In this document: piece by piece, positions 45,358 to 55,056 of the stretch | Numbering within the stretch: the stretch's first letter is position 1 | How the letters are laid out: each line of letters begins with the position of its first letter | Source: Loktanella sp. S4079 | GTDB lineage: Bacteria > Pseudomonadota > Alphaproteobacteria > Rhodobacterales > Rhodobacteraceae | Assembly: GCF_000967725.1 (NCBI RefSeq) | Contig: NZ_JXYE01000002.1 | Location: 868,001-932,000, forward strand | Length of the DNA stretch: 64,000 nt | Reading direction: 5' to 3' | The notes under the pieces: generated by a model | Databases searched by the model: none | What the model was told of the DNA's origin: nothing | What the model saw: only the letters and a program-made list of their open reading frames with translations | Position numbers and translations under genes: made by a program

Positions 45358-47109
45358 ATGACAAAAGCCATGACCGGCGCAAAAATGGTAGTACAGGCCT
45401 TGATCGATCAGGGCGTGGAAGTCGTATTTGGATACCCCGGCGGCGCTGTCCTACCGATTTATGATGAGATTTTTCAGCAAAATAGCATCAAACACGTACT
45501 TGTTCGCCACGAACAAGGCGCTGTTCACGCCGCCGAAGGCTATGCCCGCTCAACCGGAAAACCCGGTGTTGCGCTGGTAACCTCTGGTCCGGGTGCGACA
45601 AATGCTGTGACTGGCCTGACCGACGCCTTGTTGGACAGCATTCCCCTGATCGTTCTGACGGGTCAGGTTCCGACGTTTATGATCGGCTCTGACGCCTTCC
45701 AAGAGGCTGACACCGTTGGCATTACCCGCCCGTGCACGAAACACAACTGGCTGGTCAAGGAAACCGACAAGCTGGCCGCAACGCTGCACGAGGCATTCCA
45801 TGTCGCGACATCAGGCCGTCCCGGCCCGGTTCTGATCGACATCCCCAAGGACGTTCAGTTCGCGACGGGAAAATACACGCAGGCACAACAGGTTGAGACA
45901 CACTACAACCCACAGGTAAAAGGCGACTTGGACGCCATCACCGAACTAGCCAAAGCGATGGAAACGGCGAAACGCCCCGTGTTCTATACAGGTGGCGGCG
46001 TGATCAACTCTGGCCCGGCGGCATCCCAACTGCTGCGCGAACTGGTCGCGGCCACTGGTTTCCCGATCACTTCGACCTTGATGGGTTTGGGCGCCTACCC
46101 CGCATCGGGCGATAGCTGGATTGGTATGCTGGGGATGCACGGCCTCTACGAGGCAAACATGGCGATGCATGACTGCGACCTGATGATCAACATCGGCGCA
46201 CGTTTTGATGATCGGATTACTGGCCGACTGGATGCATTCAGCCCTAACTCGACCAAGGCGCATATCGACATCGACGCCTCGTCCATCAACAAAGTGATCC
46301 ATGTTGATATTCCAATCCTGGGTGATGTTGCGCATGTCTTGGAAGACCTGCTGAACGTTTGGAAATCCCGTGGCCGTAAGACTGACAAAGAAGGTCTGTC
46401 GAACTGGTGGGATCAGATCAACAAATGGAAAGCTGTAGGTTGCTTGAACTACAAGCAAGAAGGCAAGATCATCAAACCGCAGTACGCCCTGCAACGTCTT
46501 GAAGAACTGACGAAAAAGCATGATCGCTATGTCACCACAGAGGTCGGCCAGCACCAAATGTGGGCGGCGCAATTCCTTGGGTTCGAAGATCCTAATCGCT
46601 GGATGACATCGGGTGGTTTGGGCACCATGGGGTATGGTTTCCCGGCGTCGATCGGCGTGCAAATGGCACACCCTGATGCACTGGTCATCAACGTCGCTGG
46701 CGAGGCATCTTGGCTGATGAACATGCAAGAGCTGGGCACAGCCATGCAATATAACCTGCCCGTGAAACAGTTCATCTTGAACAACGAACGTCTGGGCATG
46801 GTCCGTCAGTGGCAACAACTGCTGCACGGCGAACGTTATTCATCCAGCTGGTCAGAATCCCTGCCTGATTTCGTGAAACTGGCAGAAGCCTTTGGCGCAA
46901 AAGGTATTCAATGCCACGATCCTGATGCGCTGGATGATGCGATTATGGAAATGATCACCTACGACGGGCCAGTCCTGTTCGATTGCTTGGTCGAAAAGCA
47001 CGAAAACTGCTTCCCAATGATCCCATCGGGCAAGGCACATAACGAAATGCTCTTGGGCGACGATTCCACTGAGGGCGCCATTCAGGGCGCTGGCGAGGCA
47101 TTGGTCTAA
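45358..47109 (+). CDS. ilvB: Acetolactate synthase large subunit
   Basis: Catalytic, thiamin-diphosphate subunit for branched-chain amino acid synthesis: joins two pyruvates or pyruvate and 2-ketobutyrate. The 583 residues have the TPP-activating Glu in VRHEQGAVHAAEGYAR, the FAD domain (LGMHGLYEANMAMHDCDLMI), and the TPP-binding end (VINVAGEASWLMNMQELGTA; the usual GDGSF is GEASW). The FAD-binding pattern resembles IlvI/IlvB. It lies after the attenuator and before ilvN. Confidence 0.95.
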   Translation: MTKAMTGAKMVVQALIDQGVEVVFGYPGGAVLPIYDEIFQQNSIKHVLVRHEQGAVHAAEGYARSTGKPGVALVTSGPGATNAVTGLTDALLDSIPLIVLTGQVPTFMIGSDAFQEADTVGITRPCTKHNWLVKETDKLAATLHEAFHVATSGRPGPVLIDIPKDVQFATGKYTQAQQVETHYNPQVKGDLDAITELAKAMETAKRPVFYTGGGVINSGPAASQLLRELVAATGFPITSTLMGLGAYPASGDSWIGMLGMHGLYEANMAMHDCDLMINIGARFDDRITGRLDAFSPNSTKAHIDIDASSINKVIHVDIPILGDVAHVLEDLLNVWKSRGRKTDKEGLSNWWDQINKWKAVGCLNYKQEGKIIKPQYALQRLEELTKKHDRYVTTEVGQHQMWAAQFLGFEDPNRWMTSGGLGTMGYGFPASIGVQMAHPDALVINVAGEASWLMNMQELGTAMQYNLPVKQFILNNERLGMVRQWQQLLHGERYSSSWSESLPDFVKLAEAFGAKGIQCHDPDALDDAIMEMITYDGPVLFDCLVEKHENCFPMIPSGKAHNEMLLGDDSTEGAIQGAGEALV

Positions 47110-47204
47110 CCCCCTGCCGCCCGACGAGCTTCTCGGGCAGCCTCAAACCGGGTCAGGTGCACGCGCGGCACCTGACAGTCACAGATCAAAACAAGGCACA
47201 CCAC

Positions 47205-47768
47205 ATGTCCGCACTAAAAATCAAAAAAGGCGCTACCAGCCACTCTGCTTACAACCTACGACCCAACTATTCAGACACAATTGAACAGCATACGCTGGCT
47301 GTTCTTGTTGAAAACGAACCCGGCGTTCTAGCGCGCGTGATCGGATTGTTTTCGGGGCGGGGTTACAACATCGATAGCCTTACCGTGGCCGAGGTTGACC
47401 ACCTAGGCCACCGATCCCGCATCACAATCGTGACCCGTGGGACACCGCAAATCATCGAACAAATCAAGGCGCAGCTTGGCCGGATCGTGGATGTCCACAA
47501 GGTCAACGACCTCACTGTTGAGGGTGCTTCTGTAGAACGCGAACTCGCCCTGTTCAAAGTTGTTGGCAAAGGCGATAGCCGCATCGAGGCGATCCGTCTT
47601 GCTGATATTTTCCGTGCAAATGTGGTCGATAGCACGCTGGAATCATTTGTATTTGAGATTACCGGCACATCTGAAAAAATTGATGCTTTTGCAGAATTGA
47701 TGCAGCCTTTGGGGCTTGAGGAAATTGCGCGCACTGGCGTTGCTGCTTTGGCACGCGGATCAACCTAA
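47205..47768 (+). CDS. ilvN: Acetolactate synthase small (regulatory) subunit
   Basis: Valine-sensing subunit (also called IlvH). From the ATG at 47205 it has 187 residues. The N-terminal ACT domain reads HTLAVLVENEPGVLARVIGLFSGRGYNIDSLTVAEV; the C-terminal domain ends with the typical GLEEIARTGVAALARG. An upstream in-frame start at 47157 would add 16 residues without support. It follows ilvB by 95 bp, so both are probably under the same attenuator. Confidence 0.94.
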   Translation: MSALKIKKGATSHSAYNLRPNYSDTIEQHTLAVLVENEPGVLARVIGLFSGRGYNIDSLTVAEVDHLGHRSRITIVTRGTPQIIEQIKAQLGRIVDVHKVNDLTVEGASVERELALFKVVGKGDSRIEAIRLADIFRANVVDSTLESFVFEITGTSEKIDAFAELMQPLGLEEIARTGVAALARGST

Positions 47769-47776
47769 GGCGAACG

Positions 47777-47804
47777 CGCCGGGCCAGCCCCCTGACCCGG
47801 CGCA
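47777..47804 (+). terminator. Hairpin after ilvN
   Basis: Stem GCGCCGGG / CCCGGCGC (8 bp) followed by AATTTC. It also lies before the stop of the convergent EF-hand gene. Confidence 0.5.
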
Positions 47805-47811
47805 ATTTCGA

Positions 47812-48054
47812 TTAGCTTGGCAGAAGACCTGCTTCTTGACCTGCAGCGATTTCTTCGCCGTCCAGCAGGCCATCACCTGAGACGTCCATGGCTTCGAAAT
47901 CAGCCTCGGTCAGGTCTGGCAAAACAGCTGTTAGCTCTGGGTAGCTGTACATTCCGTCGCCATTGATGTCGATCGCAGCATCCTGAGCAAAAGCAGGAAC
48001 AGCAAGCGTCATAGCGATAGCAGCTGGTGCCAGCAGTGTTTTTACATTTGTCAT
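47812..48054 (-). CDS. Small secreted EF-hand protein
   Basis: An 80-residue protein with a signal peptide (LLAPAAIAMTLAVPAFA) and two canonical EF-hand loops: D29-INGDGMYSYP-E40 and D57-VSGDGLLDGE-E68. Each has Asp, Asn/Ser, Asp and Glu at the calcium positions, so it should bind two calcium ions in the periplasm or outside. No partner gene is adjacent. The role is unknown. Confidence 0.82.
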   Translation of the reverse strand: MTNVKTLLAPAAIAMTLAVPAFAQDAAIDINGDGMYSYPELTAVLPDLTEADFEAMDVSGDGLLDGEEIAAGQEAGLLPS

Positions 48055-48395
48055 TTTCGTTCTCCATTAAGGACATTACGAAGGCGTTCTTACCTTCGCC
48101 ACAAGACATGGTTGCCCCTGAGGCTACTTACCATGAGTGAATTGAAAACAAATCAAAAACGGCGGACTATCGCCATTTACGGAAACAAAGAACGCTATTT
48201 TGTGCTTATGTTTCCAATATTGCAAATTCTCAGCAAAATGTGACTGCGCTATCGACCCTAAACCGCTTTCACGCAGATGCATACCTGAATGCCACAAAAG
48301 TGAACGACGAAGCGGTTGAGAAAGTTTGGATTTCCCCCCTTGCCCATCGCGTCGGCAATAGACACTCTGCGAGCAACGAACACAGGAAATACGAC
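48055..48395. other. 341-bp intergenic region
   Basis: Lies between the EF-hand gene (minus) and the nucleoside hydrolase gene (plus). A short inverted repeat CGAAGG / CCTTCG sits near 48078-48097, in the likely 5' untranslated region of the EF-hand gene. A 36-codon open frame at 48133-48243 has no convincing ribosome site. The stretch 48240-48395 is open in the frame of the downstream gene but has no family support. No tRNA or known RNA is seen. Confidence 0.5.
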
Positions 48396-49337
48396 ATGGC
48401 TCCGCGTAAAATCATTATCGACACAGACCCCGGGCAAGATGACGCTGTTGCGATCTTGCTGGCGCTAGCTTCACCCAAAGAGATTGAGGTGTTGGGTGTT
48501 ACCGCCGTGGCTGGCAACGTGCCGCTTCCATTAACAGAAAAGAACGCACGGATCGTTTGTGAATTGGCTGGAAAGCCCGAGACAAAGGTCTTTGCCGGTT
48601 GTGATGCCCCGATGCATCGCAAGCTCGTCACTGCGGAACATGTCCATGGAAAAACCGGGCTGGATGGACCACCGATGGATGACCCCAAAATGCCATTGCA
48701 AGCCCAACACGCTGTGGATTTCATCATCGACACTATTCGCAACGAACCCGAAGGCACGGTGACGCTCTGCCCGATTGGACCGCTGACCAATATCGCGACG
48801 GCCTTTGAAAAAGCACCTGATATTATTCCCCGCATTCAGGAGATTGTCTTGATGGGCGGCGCGTATTTTGAAGTGGGGAACATCACTCCCGCTGCCGAGT
48901 TCAATATTTACGTTGATCCAGAGGCCGCCAAGATCGTTTTTGATTCAGGTGTTCCACTGGTCGTGATGCCGTTGGACGTGACACATAAGGCGCTGACAAC
49001 CAAAGCACGCGTCGACGCCTTTCGCGCAATGAATACCAAGGTTGGCGATATGGTTGCAGCCTGGACAGATTTCTTTGAGCGTTTCGACATGGAAAAATAT
49101 GGTTCCGAAGGTGCACCACTGCATGATCCTTGCACCATCGCATATTTGATCGATCCGACGCTCTTTAGCGGGCGGCACATCAATGTTGAAATCGAAACAG
49201 ACTCTGACTTAACGCTTGGAATGACCGTTGCTGATTGGTGGCGTGTTACAGATCGGGAACCCAATGCGCTTTTCGTCGGTGACCTCGACGCCGAAGGGTT
49301 CTACGCGCTTTTGGCTGATCGCTTGGCAAAGCTGTGA
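48396..49337 (+). CDS. Inosine-uridine preferring nucleoside hydrolase
   Basis: Cleaves ribonucleosides to base and ribose for salvage. The ATG at 48396 (with CAGGAAAT upstream) gives 313 residues starting MAPRKIIIDTDPGQDDAVA, the calcium-binding Asp cluster of the family. The middle has CPIGPLTNIATAFEKAP and MGGAYFEVGNITPAAEFNIYVDPEAA, and the C-terminal HDPCTIAYLIDPTLF. It overlaps selO in GTGA. Confidence 0.93.
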   Translation: MAPRKIIIDTDPGQDDAVAILLALASPKEIEVLGVTAVAGNVPLPLTEKNARIVCELAGKPETKVFAGCDAPMHRKLVTAEHVHGKTGLDGPPMDDPKMPLQAQHAVDFIIDTIRNEPEGTVTLCPIGPLTNIATAFEKAPDIIPRIQEIVLMGGAYFEVGNITPAAEFNIYVDPEAAKIVFDSGVPLVVMPLDVTHKALTTKARVDAFRAMNTKVGDMVAAWTDFFERFDMEKYGSEGAPLHDPCTIAYLIDPTLFSGRHINVEIETDSDLTLGMTVADWWRVTDREPNALFVGDLDAEGFYALLADRLAKL

Positions 49338-50731
49338 AGATACCGTTTGAAAATAGCTATGTGCATCTGCCGACCCAGATGTTCGCCCGGCAATCGCCTG
49401 CTCCGGTCAGTGATCCGGCGCTGATCTGCTATAATGATGAATTGGCTACACGTTTGCGCATTTCTGGCGCGCCTGATGTTGCGGCGCTGTCAGGGAATGC
49501 AATCTCTACAGGGGCAGAACCGATTGCACAGGCCTATGCCGGCCACCAGTTTGGGCATTGGAACCCTCAGCTGGGCGATGGCCGCGCGGTGCTATTGGGT
49601 GAGGTAATTGATACCTATGGCTCGCGCTGTGATATCCAGCTCAAGGGATCAGGTCAGACCCCGTTTTCGCGACGTGGCGATGGGCGCGCATGGCTGGGCC
49701 CGGTACTCCGCGAATATCTCGTTTCAGAAGCCATGCATGCCTTGGGCGTTCCGACCACACGTGCCTTGGCTGCCGTCACCACCGGTGACACGGTCCTGCG
49801 CGAAGAACCCCTGCCCGGCGCCATTCTCACACGTGTGGCCCAAAGCCACATTCGCGTCGGCACATTTCAATATTTTGCCGCGCGCCAAGATATCGAGGCG
49901 CTGAGTGCACTCACCGAACATGTGATTGCCCGCCATTATCCAGACGCATCTGGCCCGGATGAACTCTTAGTTCAGGTGATTGAACGCTATGCGAGATTGA
50001 TCGCGAAATGGATGGGGTTGGGATTTATCCATGGGGTGATGAACACGGATAATGTCTCAATCGCAGGCGAAACGATAGACTATGGGCCATGCGCATTCAT
50101 GGATGGCTATCACCCAGACATGGTATTTAGTGCGATTGATCAGCATGGGCGCTATGCCTACGCGAACCAGCCCAGCATTGGGGCATGGAATATGGCGCAA
50201 TTCGCAACCGCGCTGATCCCAATGATGCCCGACCAAGATGCCGCGATTGAGGATTTCACTGCCGCAGTGAACCGCTTTCCGATACTATTCCAAAATGCAT
50301 GGAAAGATGTCTTTGCGGCGAAACTAGGGATCGCTAAGGTCGGCGAGAGTGACGTTCAATTGATCAATGATTTACTTAGCCTGATGGCGGCAGAACGTGC
50401 GGATTTCACGAGCGTGTTTGCAAATCTCAGTGGCGGTGCACGGGATCAGTTCATCGATCGAGACGCATTCGACAGTTGGTACAATCGGCTGAAACCGCGC
50501 CAAGCAGAAAACGCCCAAACCATCATGGCCGGTGCGAACCCACAAATTATCCCGCGCAATCACAAAATTGAGGCGGTGATCGCCGCAGGGCGTGAAGGTG
50601 ACTTTACACCATTTCACCAAATGCTCGGGGCGGTTACTCGGCCCTATGCCGCGTTGACGGATGCCACCGAAGAATACGCCAAACCGCCCAGCGAATCCCA
50701 AAGAGTTACGCGGACGTTTTGCGGGACTTAA
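49334..50731 (+). CDS. selO: SelO/YdiU family protein adenylyltransferase
   Basis: Pseudokinase-fold enzyme that transfers AMP to protein Ser/Thr/Tyr in redox response. The 465 residues show AYAGHQFGHWNPQLGDGRAV, IQLKGSGQTPFSRRGDGRAW, VSEAMHALGVPTTRALAAV, GFIHGVMNTDNVSI and DYGPCAFMDGYHP. The start is GTG at 49334 in the overlap GTGA with the nucleoside hydrolase stop, so the two are coupled. There is no selenocysteine end. The 3' end overlaps the convergent DMT gene by 26 bases. Confidence 0.9.
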   Translation: MKIPFENSYVHLPTQMFARQSPAPVSDPALICYNDELATRLRISGAPDVAALSGNAISTGAEPIAQAYAGHQFGHWNPQLGDGRAVLLGEVIDTYGSRCDIQLKGSGQTPFSRRGDGRAWLGPVLREYLVSEAMHALGVPTTRALAAVTTGDTVLREEPLPGAILTRVAQSHIRVGTFQYFAARQDIEALSALTEHVIARHYPDASGPDELLVQVIERYARLIAKWMGLGFIHGVMNTDNVSIAGETIDYGPCAFMDGYHPDMVFSAIDQHGRYAYANQPSIGAWNMAQFATALIPMMPDQDAAIEDFTAAVNRFPILFQNAWKDVFAAKLGIAKVGESDVQLINDLLSLMAAERADFTSVFANLSGGARDQFIDRDAFDSWYNRLKPRQAENAQTIMAGANPQIIPRNHKIEAVIAAGREGDFTPFHQMLGAVTRPYAALTDATEEYAKPPSESQRVTRTFCGT

Positions 50732-51608
50732 CGGGTCGATTGATCAAAATGATCCCGATGGCGACCAAGACCAGCGCGCCGATCAATTCAAGGCCAACCG
50801 TTTCCCCTAAGAGCGCCCACCCCAGTCCAACGCTTTGTACTGGCGATAAGAAGCTAAAGGAAGCCACGCCAGAGGCCGGATAGACCGACAAGAGCCAAAG
50901 CCAAACGACAAAGCCTGCACTGACGACAACAACGATCTGAAACAGCAGCCCGGCCACATGTAACGGACCCAATTCGCGAATAAACGGGCCAAAAAACACC
51001 GCCGCGCACAGCAGGATCGGCGCAGAAACCACGAGCTGTATCAACAACTGTATCTCGGGTCGCGCGCGCGACAGTGGCGACGCCTTTGCCACCATTGCGC
51101 CGATGGCCCAACTCATTGCACCACCAAGCGCAGCTAGATCGCCCCACAGGCTCGCGTCGCCAGCGGTACTGCGATCCAACATCGCCCATGCAACCCCACC
51201 AACGGCAAAGGCCAGCCCAACCGCCTTGATTACAGTAATCCGGTCATTCGGCATGACCCAATGTGCGATCAATGCAAGCCACACAGGCATCGAGTAAAAG
51301 ATCACCCCTGACCGACCGACAGTGGTCAGATCAAGCGCGATGAACAGACAAAGAAACTGCGCTCCAAAGAAAAATCCTGCGATGATACCGGCGATGGCGA
51401 CATCCCGGTCAATCCGCAGCGACACGTTGCGCCAACGCAAGTATGCCCACAGACAAAGCGCCGCCCCCGCAGAGCGCACCCCGGCAAAGAACACAGGTTG
51501 CAGCCCCTCGTTGGTGACTTTGATCACGACCTGATTAAAGGCCAGAAAAAGCGCGAACCCAGAGAGGGCAATCGCCCCGAATGTGTCGATTTGATCTTTT
51601 CTTTCCAT
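50706..51608 (-). CDS. DMT superfamily transporter (EamA)
   Basis: Inner-membrane drug/metabolite exporter with two EamA repeats, about ten helices over 300 residues. Features are the glycine-rich helix AIAGIIAGFFFGAQFLCLFIAL, the repeat linker, and the second EamA domain (SFLSPVQSVGLGWALLGE, EPxxA-like). The substrate is unknown. It is convergent with selO, overlapping by 26 bases. Confidence 0.82.
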   Translation of the reverse strand: MERKDQIDTFGAIALSGFALFLAFNQVVIKVTNEGLQPVFFAGVRSAGAALCLWAYLRWRNVSLRIDRDVAIAGIIAGFFFGAQFLCLFIALDLTTVGRSGVIFYSMPVWLALIAHWVMPNDRITVIKAVGLAFAVGGVAWAMLDRSTAGDASLWGDLAALGGAMSWAIGAMVAKASPLSRARPEIQLLIQLVVSAPILLCAAVFFGPFIRELGPLHVAGLLFQIVVVVSAGFVVWLWLLSVYPASGVASFSFLSPVQSVGLGWALLGETVGLELIGALVLVAIGIILINRPVKSRKTSA

Positions 51609-51647
51609 AGGCGCAGATCAATGCCCAAACCGACCAAGGTCAAGAGC

Positions 51648-52616
51648 TTAATTCGCCGAAAGCATCCAGTGCCCATCAGGCCAAAACGCATGAAATGCGA
51701 ATGCAAACATCACGTCATGGGCTATGTCACGCCCTGCGCTATCTTTGACCCGAATATTCCCGATATCGCGCCCTGCTCCGATGCTGGCCTGATCCAGCGC
51801 CGAAGCCTGACCAGACACCCATGTGATTGTAATACCTTGCTCTGTCACGCTTTGCTCATCGGCGAGCCGGCTAAGCGGCCAAGCCCGTTCACCGACGCGC
51901 ACAACCCTTTCGAGCGGAGGGATGTCATGTGGCGGAAATTCACCTGAATACAGAAACGGACGATACGAACTGTCATAGCTGACGTAAGGGTTTCGTCCAT
52001 AGGCACGATCAAAGGCAGGCTGCGCCATCACGCGGCCATCGGGGTTACGCGAAAGAAAGCTTTCCCAGCTTTCCATCCATGCAGGCAGACTGCGCAGTGT
52101 CGTGCCAGTCAATTCGCCAACAATGGCCTCGCCAATCGCCTGCTGCCACCAGCTTTGAGTTTCGTGATCATACATGATCATGTCCGAATGGCGCAGCTTG
52201 CCAGTCACCCCAAAGCGAAGTGTGCCCACGTCTGTGCGCCGATCAAACACAATGCCAGAGTTGCATAAAGGACAGTAGGTCACCGCAATTGGCAGCCCGC
52301 CAATATGATCATTCACAATCTCATGCCAGATGAGATAGCGAATGGGATAAGCGCGCGGGGCAAAGCCATCCATTTCAACAGTAAGAACAGGTTCTTTGCC
52401 TTCAATCTGGGTTACACTGTTCGCAGGAATAAAATCCGGGTCATCAATCGCTGGGATGCCATCTTTGGATGGGCCGCCTGATAGGATCACGATCCAGCTT
52501 TCAACGCTTGTGTTGGCAAAGTCGGTTTCCGGCCATTCATGCGCCCAGAACTCTGGACTTGCCGCCACAGAGCGTGCGGTGAACAACAATATGATAAATA
52601 TTCGGATGATACGCAT
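51648..52616 (-). CDS. DUF3179 domain secreted protein
   Basis: A 322-residue exported protein of the DUF3179 family, of unknown role. The signal is short and hydrophobic (IIRIFIILLFTARSVAA). The conserved core is AYPIRYLIWHEIVNDHIGG, then LPIAVTYCPLCNSGIVFDRR, with a CPLC pair, and GKLRHSDMIMYDHETQSWWQQ. It lies 83 bp from the cyclophilin pair on the same strand and 39 bp from the DMT gene. Confidence 0.8.
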   Translation of the reverse strand: MRIIRIFIILLFTARSVAASPEFWAHEWPETDFANTSVESWIVILSGGPSKDGIPAIDDPDFIPANSVTQIEGKEPVLTVEMDGFAPRAYPIRYLIWHEIVNDHIGGLPIAVTYCPLCNSGIVFDRRTDVGTLRFGVTGKLRHSDMIMYDHETQSWWQQAIGEAIVGELTGTTLRSLPAWMESWESFLSRNPDGRVMAQPAFDRAYGRNPYVSYDSSYRPFLYSGEFPPHDIPPLERVVRVGERAWPLSRLADEQSVTEQGITITWVSGQASALDQASIGAGRDIGNIRVKDSAGRDIAHDVMFAFAFHAFWPDGHWMLSAN

Positions 52617-52662
52617 CTGGCTCCTCCCCGTGTGGAGGGTGAACCAAGAAAACGAGATAGAA

Positions 52663-52692
52663 TAGCCCCCTCTCGCAGATGTGAGGGGGCTA
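52663..52692 (-). terminator. Terminator of the cyclophilin pair
   Basis: Stem TAGCCCCCTC / GAGGGGGCTA (10 bp), just past the stop of the second cyclophilin. T-rich bases follow on the minus strand but the run is weak. Confidence 0.6.
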
Positions 52693-52699
52693 GATATAA

Positions 52700-53245
52700 T
52701 TACTCGGTGACGCGGACTTCGGTCATCACGTCAGGACGTCCCACGACAGAACCGTTCTGGCCCGTGCCACGCTTGATCGCGTCAACGACATCCATGCCTT
52801 CGGTGACTTCGCCAACGACGGTGTATTGACCGTTGAGGAAATAACCTGGTTCAAACATGATAAAGAACTGGCTGTTCGCAGAGTTCGGATTCTGTGCGCG
52901 CGCCATACCAACGATGCCACGCTCAAATGGACGGTCCGAGAATTCGGCAGGAATGTCAGCGTATTCGGAACCACCTGTACCCGCCATTGACAAATCACCG
53001 CCCAAAACACCGTTTTGCACATCACCTGTCTGCGCCATAAAGCCGTCAATCACACGGTGAAAGACAACGCCATTGTAGCTGCCCGCAGCGGCAATGGCTG
53101 TGATCTGCTCTGCGTGCAACGGTGCGATGTCTTCAAAGAGGTCGATCACGATTGTGCCGTTCGCCTCTCCTTCGACGTCAATCTCGAGGCCCGCGCTCAG
53201 CGCAGGCGTGGCCAATGTGGCCAGCAGCGCGGCGACCTTATACAT
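52700..53245 (-). CDS. Peptidylprolyl isomerase, cyclophilin type, exported
   Basis: Proline isomerase acting in the periplasm. The 181 residues start with a signal MYKVAALLATLATPALSA. The cyclophilin core reads YNGVVFHRVIDGFMAQTGD, then GTGGSEYADIPAEFSDRPFERG, MARAQNPNSANSQFFIMF and LNGQYTVVGEVTEGMDVVDAI, matching the bacterial cyclophilin A type. It overlaps its cytoplasmic paralogue by 8 bases. Confidence 0.93.
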   Translation of the reverse strand: MYKVAALLATLATPALSAGLEIDVEGEANGTIVIDLFEDIAPLHAEQITAIAAAGSYNGVVFHRVIDGFMAQTGDVQNGVLGGDLSMAGTGGSEYADIPAEFSDRPFERGIVGMARAQNPNSANSQFFIMFEPGYFLNGQYTVVGEVTEGMDVVDAIKRGTGQNGSVVGRPDVMTEVRVTE

Positions 53246-53744
53246 CAGCTGCGACTTTCACGCTGATCATGCGATCAGGGTTCATAGGTGGCTCGCCACG
53301 CGTGATGTCGTCAACATGTTCCATGCCGGAAATCACCTGACCGTAGACGGTGTACTGACCGTTCAAGAAATCGTTGTCCTTGAAGTTGATAAAGAACTGG
53401 CTGTTCGCAGAGTTCGGGTTTTGCGAACGTGCAGCGCCCAGAGATCCGCGTGCATGTGGCACTTTGGAAAATTCGGCTGGAAGATCGGGCAGATCAGAAC
53501 CGCCTGTGCCAGCGCGCCCGATGTTGAAATTGTTTTCCATGTTACCGTTGGCCACGTCGCCTGTCTGCGCCATAAAGCCGTCGATTACGCGGTGAAACGC
53601 AACATTGTCATATGCACCAGCACGCGCGAGTTCTTTCATGCGCGCAGTATGCGCAGGAGCCACGTCAGGCAGCAATTCGATAACAACGTCACCGCCCTTG
53701 AGCGTCATGATGATTGTATTTTCAGGATCTTTAATATCGGCCAT
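53238..53744 (-). CDS. Peptidylprolyl isomerase, cyclophilin type, cytoplasmic
   Basis: Proline isomerase with no signal peptide. From the ATG at 53744 (after GAGGAGC) it has 168 residues with the same core as its neighbour (YDNVAFHRVIDGFMAQTGD, ARSQNPNSANSQFFINF, LNGQYTVYGQVISGMEHVDD). The pair probably arose by tandem duplication, one copy later gaining export. The upstream in-frame extension to 53807 is rejected. Confidence 0.93.
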   Translation of the reverse strand: MADIKDPENTIIMTLKGGDVVIELLPDVAPAHTARMKELARAGAYDNVAFHRVIDGFMAQTGDVANGNMENNFNIGRAGTGGSDLPDLPAEFSKVPHARGSLGAARSQNPNSANSQFFINFKDNDFLNGQYTVYGQVISGMEHVDDITRGEPPMNPDRMISVKVAADV

Positions 53745-53873
53745 TTTGGGCTCCTCTTCTCTGTATTGGGCAATGACATATGTGCCCACGCGCAAAATGC
53801 CAAGCACGTCTAGTTGACCTTAAGGCGCGTTTCGCCCAACAAAGCGATGAACACAGCGCTAAAGGAACAGCCT

Positions 53874-55049
53874 ATGACTTGGAAAACTCTGGACGATATG
53901 GATTTTGCTGGCAAACGGGCATTGGTCCGCGTTGATATCAATGTGCCGGTCGAAAATGGCGTTGTCACGGACACGAGCCGGATCGAGCGCATCGCCGCCA
54001 CAGTCGATGACATCCAATCCAAAGGCGGCAAAGTTATCCTGATGGCCCATTTTGGCCGTCCCAAAGGACAAGTTGTCCCAGAGATGTCGTTGGAAATCAT
54101 CGCGCCAACGGTTTCAGACATTTTGGGTTTGCCGGTCACATTTGTGAACGGCGACTATGCAGAGGCCGTCTCTGAAATGGCCGATGACGACGTTCTCCTG
54201 CTCGAGAATGTGCGTTTTCACCCCGGTGAAGAGAAAAATGACGTGGCCTTTGCACAGCGTCTGGCCAGCCTTGCTGACATTTACGTGAATGACGCATTTT
54301 CTGCCGCACACCGCGCACATTCCAGCACCGAGGCCATCGCAAAACTATTGCCGGCATGTGCGGGCCGCTTGATGGCCGAAGAATTAGGCGCGCTGGAAAA
54401 GGCGCTCGGCACCCCTGAACGCCCGGTCGTTGCCGTCGTGGGTGGCGCCAAAGTGTCAACTAAGCTTGACTTGCTAGGCAACCTCGTGGGCAAAGTTGAT
54501 CATCTGGTGATCGGTGGCGGCATGGCGAATACATTTCTTGCGGCCCACGGGGTTAACGTCGGCAAATCGCTCTGCGAACATGACCTTGCAGACACCGCGC
54601 GCGAAATCCTTGGCAAAGCCAAAGACGCCGGATGCGAAATCATCCTGCCGAAAGACATTGTCGTTGCGCGTGAGTTCAAGGCAAATGCTGCGAACGAAAC
54701 CATTAGCGTCGATGCCTGCCCCGAAGACGCGATGATCTTTGATGCTGGCCCTGAAACAGTCGCATATATCAAAGGTGTCGTTGAGAACGCCAAAACATTG
54801 ATCATGAACGGGCCTTTGGGCGTGTTTGAACTAGAGCCGTTCCACGCAGGCACCTTTGCTCTGCTTGACGCAGTCGCGGAACAAACCAAAGCTGGCAAAT
54901 TGGTATCAGTGGGTGGCGGCGGCGATACCGTTGCAGCGATCAACGCCTCAGGTCATGGCGACGATTTCACCTATATCTCTACGGCCGGTGGTGCATTCCT
55001 TGAATGGATGGAAGGCAAAACGCTGCCTGGTGTTGCAGCATTGGGATAA
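53874..55049 (+). CDS. pgk: Phosphoglycerate kinase
   Basis: Interconverts 1,3-bisphosphoglycerate and 3-phosphoglycerate in glycolysis and gluconeogenesis. From the ATG at 53874 it has 391 residues: [13 protein letters not shown] at the start, [38 protein letters not shown], and the nucleotide end GGGDTVAAI with [18 protein letters not shown]. The upstream in-frame start at 53814 is rejected. It is a single-gene unit. Confidence 0.96.
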   Translation: MTWKTLDDMDFAGKRALVRVDINVPVENGVVTDTSRIERIAATVDDIQSKGGKVILMAHFGRPKGQVVPEMSLEIIAPTVSDILGLPVTFVNGDYAEAVSEMADDDVLLLENVRFHPGEEKNDVAFAQRLASLADIYVNDAFSAAHRAHSSTEAIAKLLPACAGRLMAEELGALEKALGTPERPVVAVVGGAKVSTKLDLLGNLVGKVDHLVIGGGMANTFLAAHGVNVGKSLCEHDLADTAREILGKAKDAGCEIILPKDIVVAREFKANAANETISVDACPEDAMIFDAGPETVAYIKGVVENAKTLIMNGPLGVFELEPFHAGTFALLDAVAEQTKAGKLVSVGGGGDTVAAINASGHGDDFTYISTAGGAFLEWMEGKTLPGVAALG

Positions 55050-55056
55050 CCCAAAT

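Noticed and set aside
47125..47145. Hairpin GCCCGA / TCGGGC between ilvB and ilvN
   Set aside because: Six base pairs and no T run; the genes are expected to be co-transcribed.
48133..48243. A 36-codon open frame (starts MSELKTNQKRRTIAIYG) in the 341-bp gap
   Set aside because: The only ribosome-site-like bases (GAGG) are about ten bases away, there is no family pattern, and the frame ends by chance in the upstream region of the nucleoside hydrolase.
48240..48395. N-terminal extension of the nucleoside hydrolase
   Set aside because: The family starts at MAPRKIIIDTDPGQDD with a good CAGGAAAT site; the extension has no family match.
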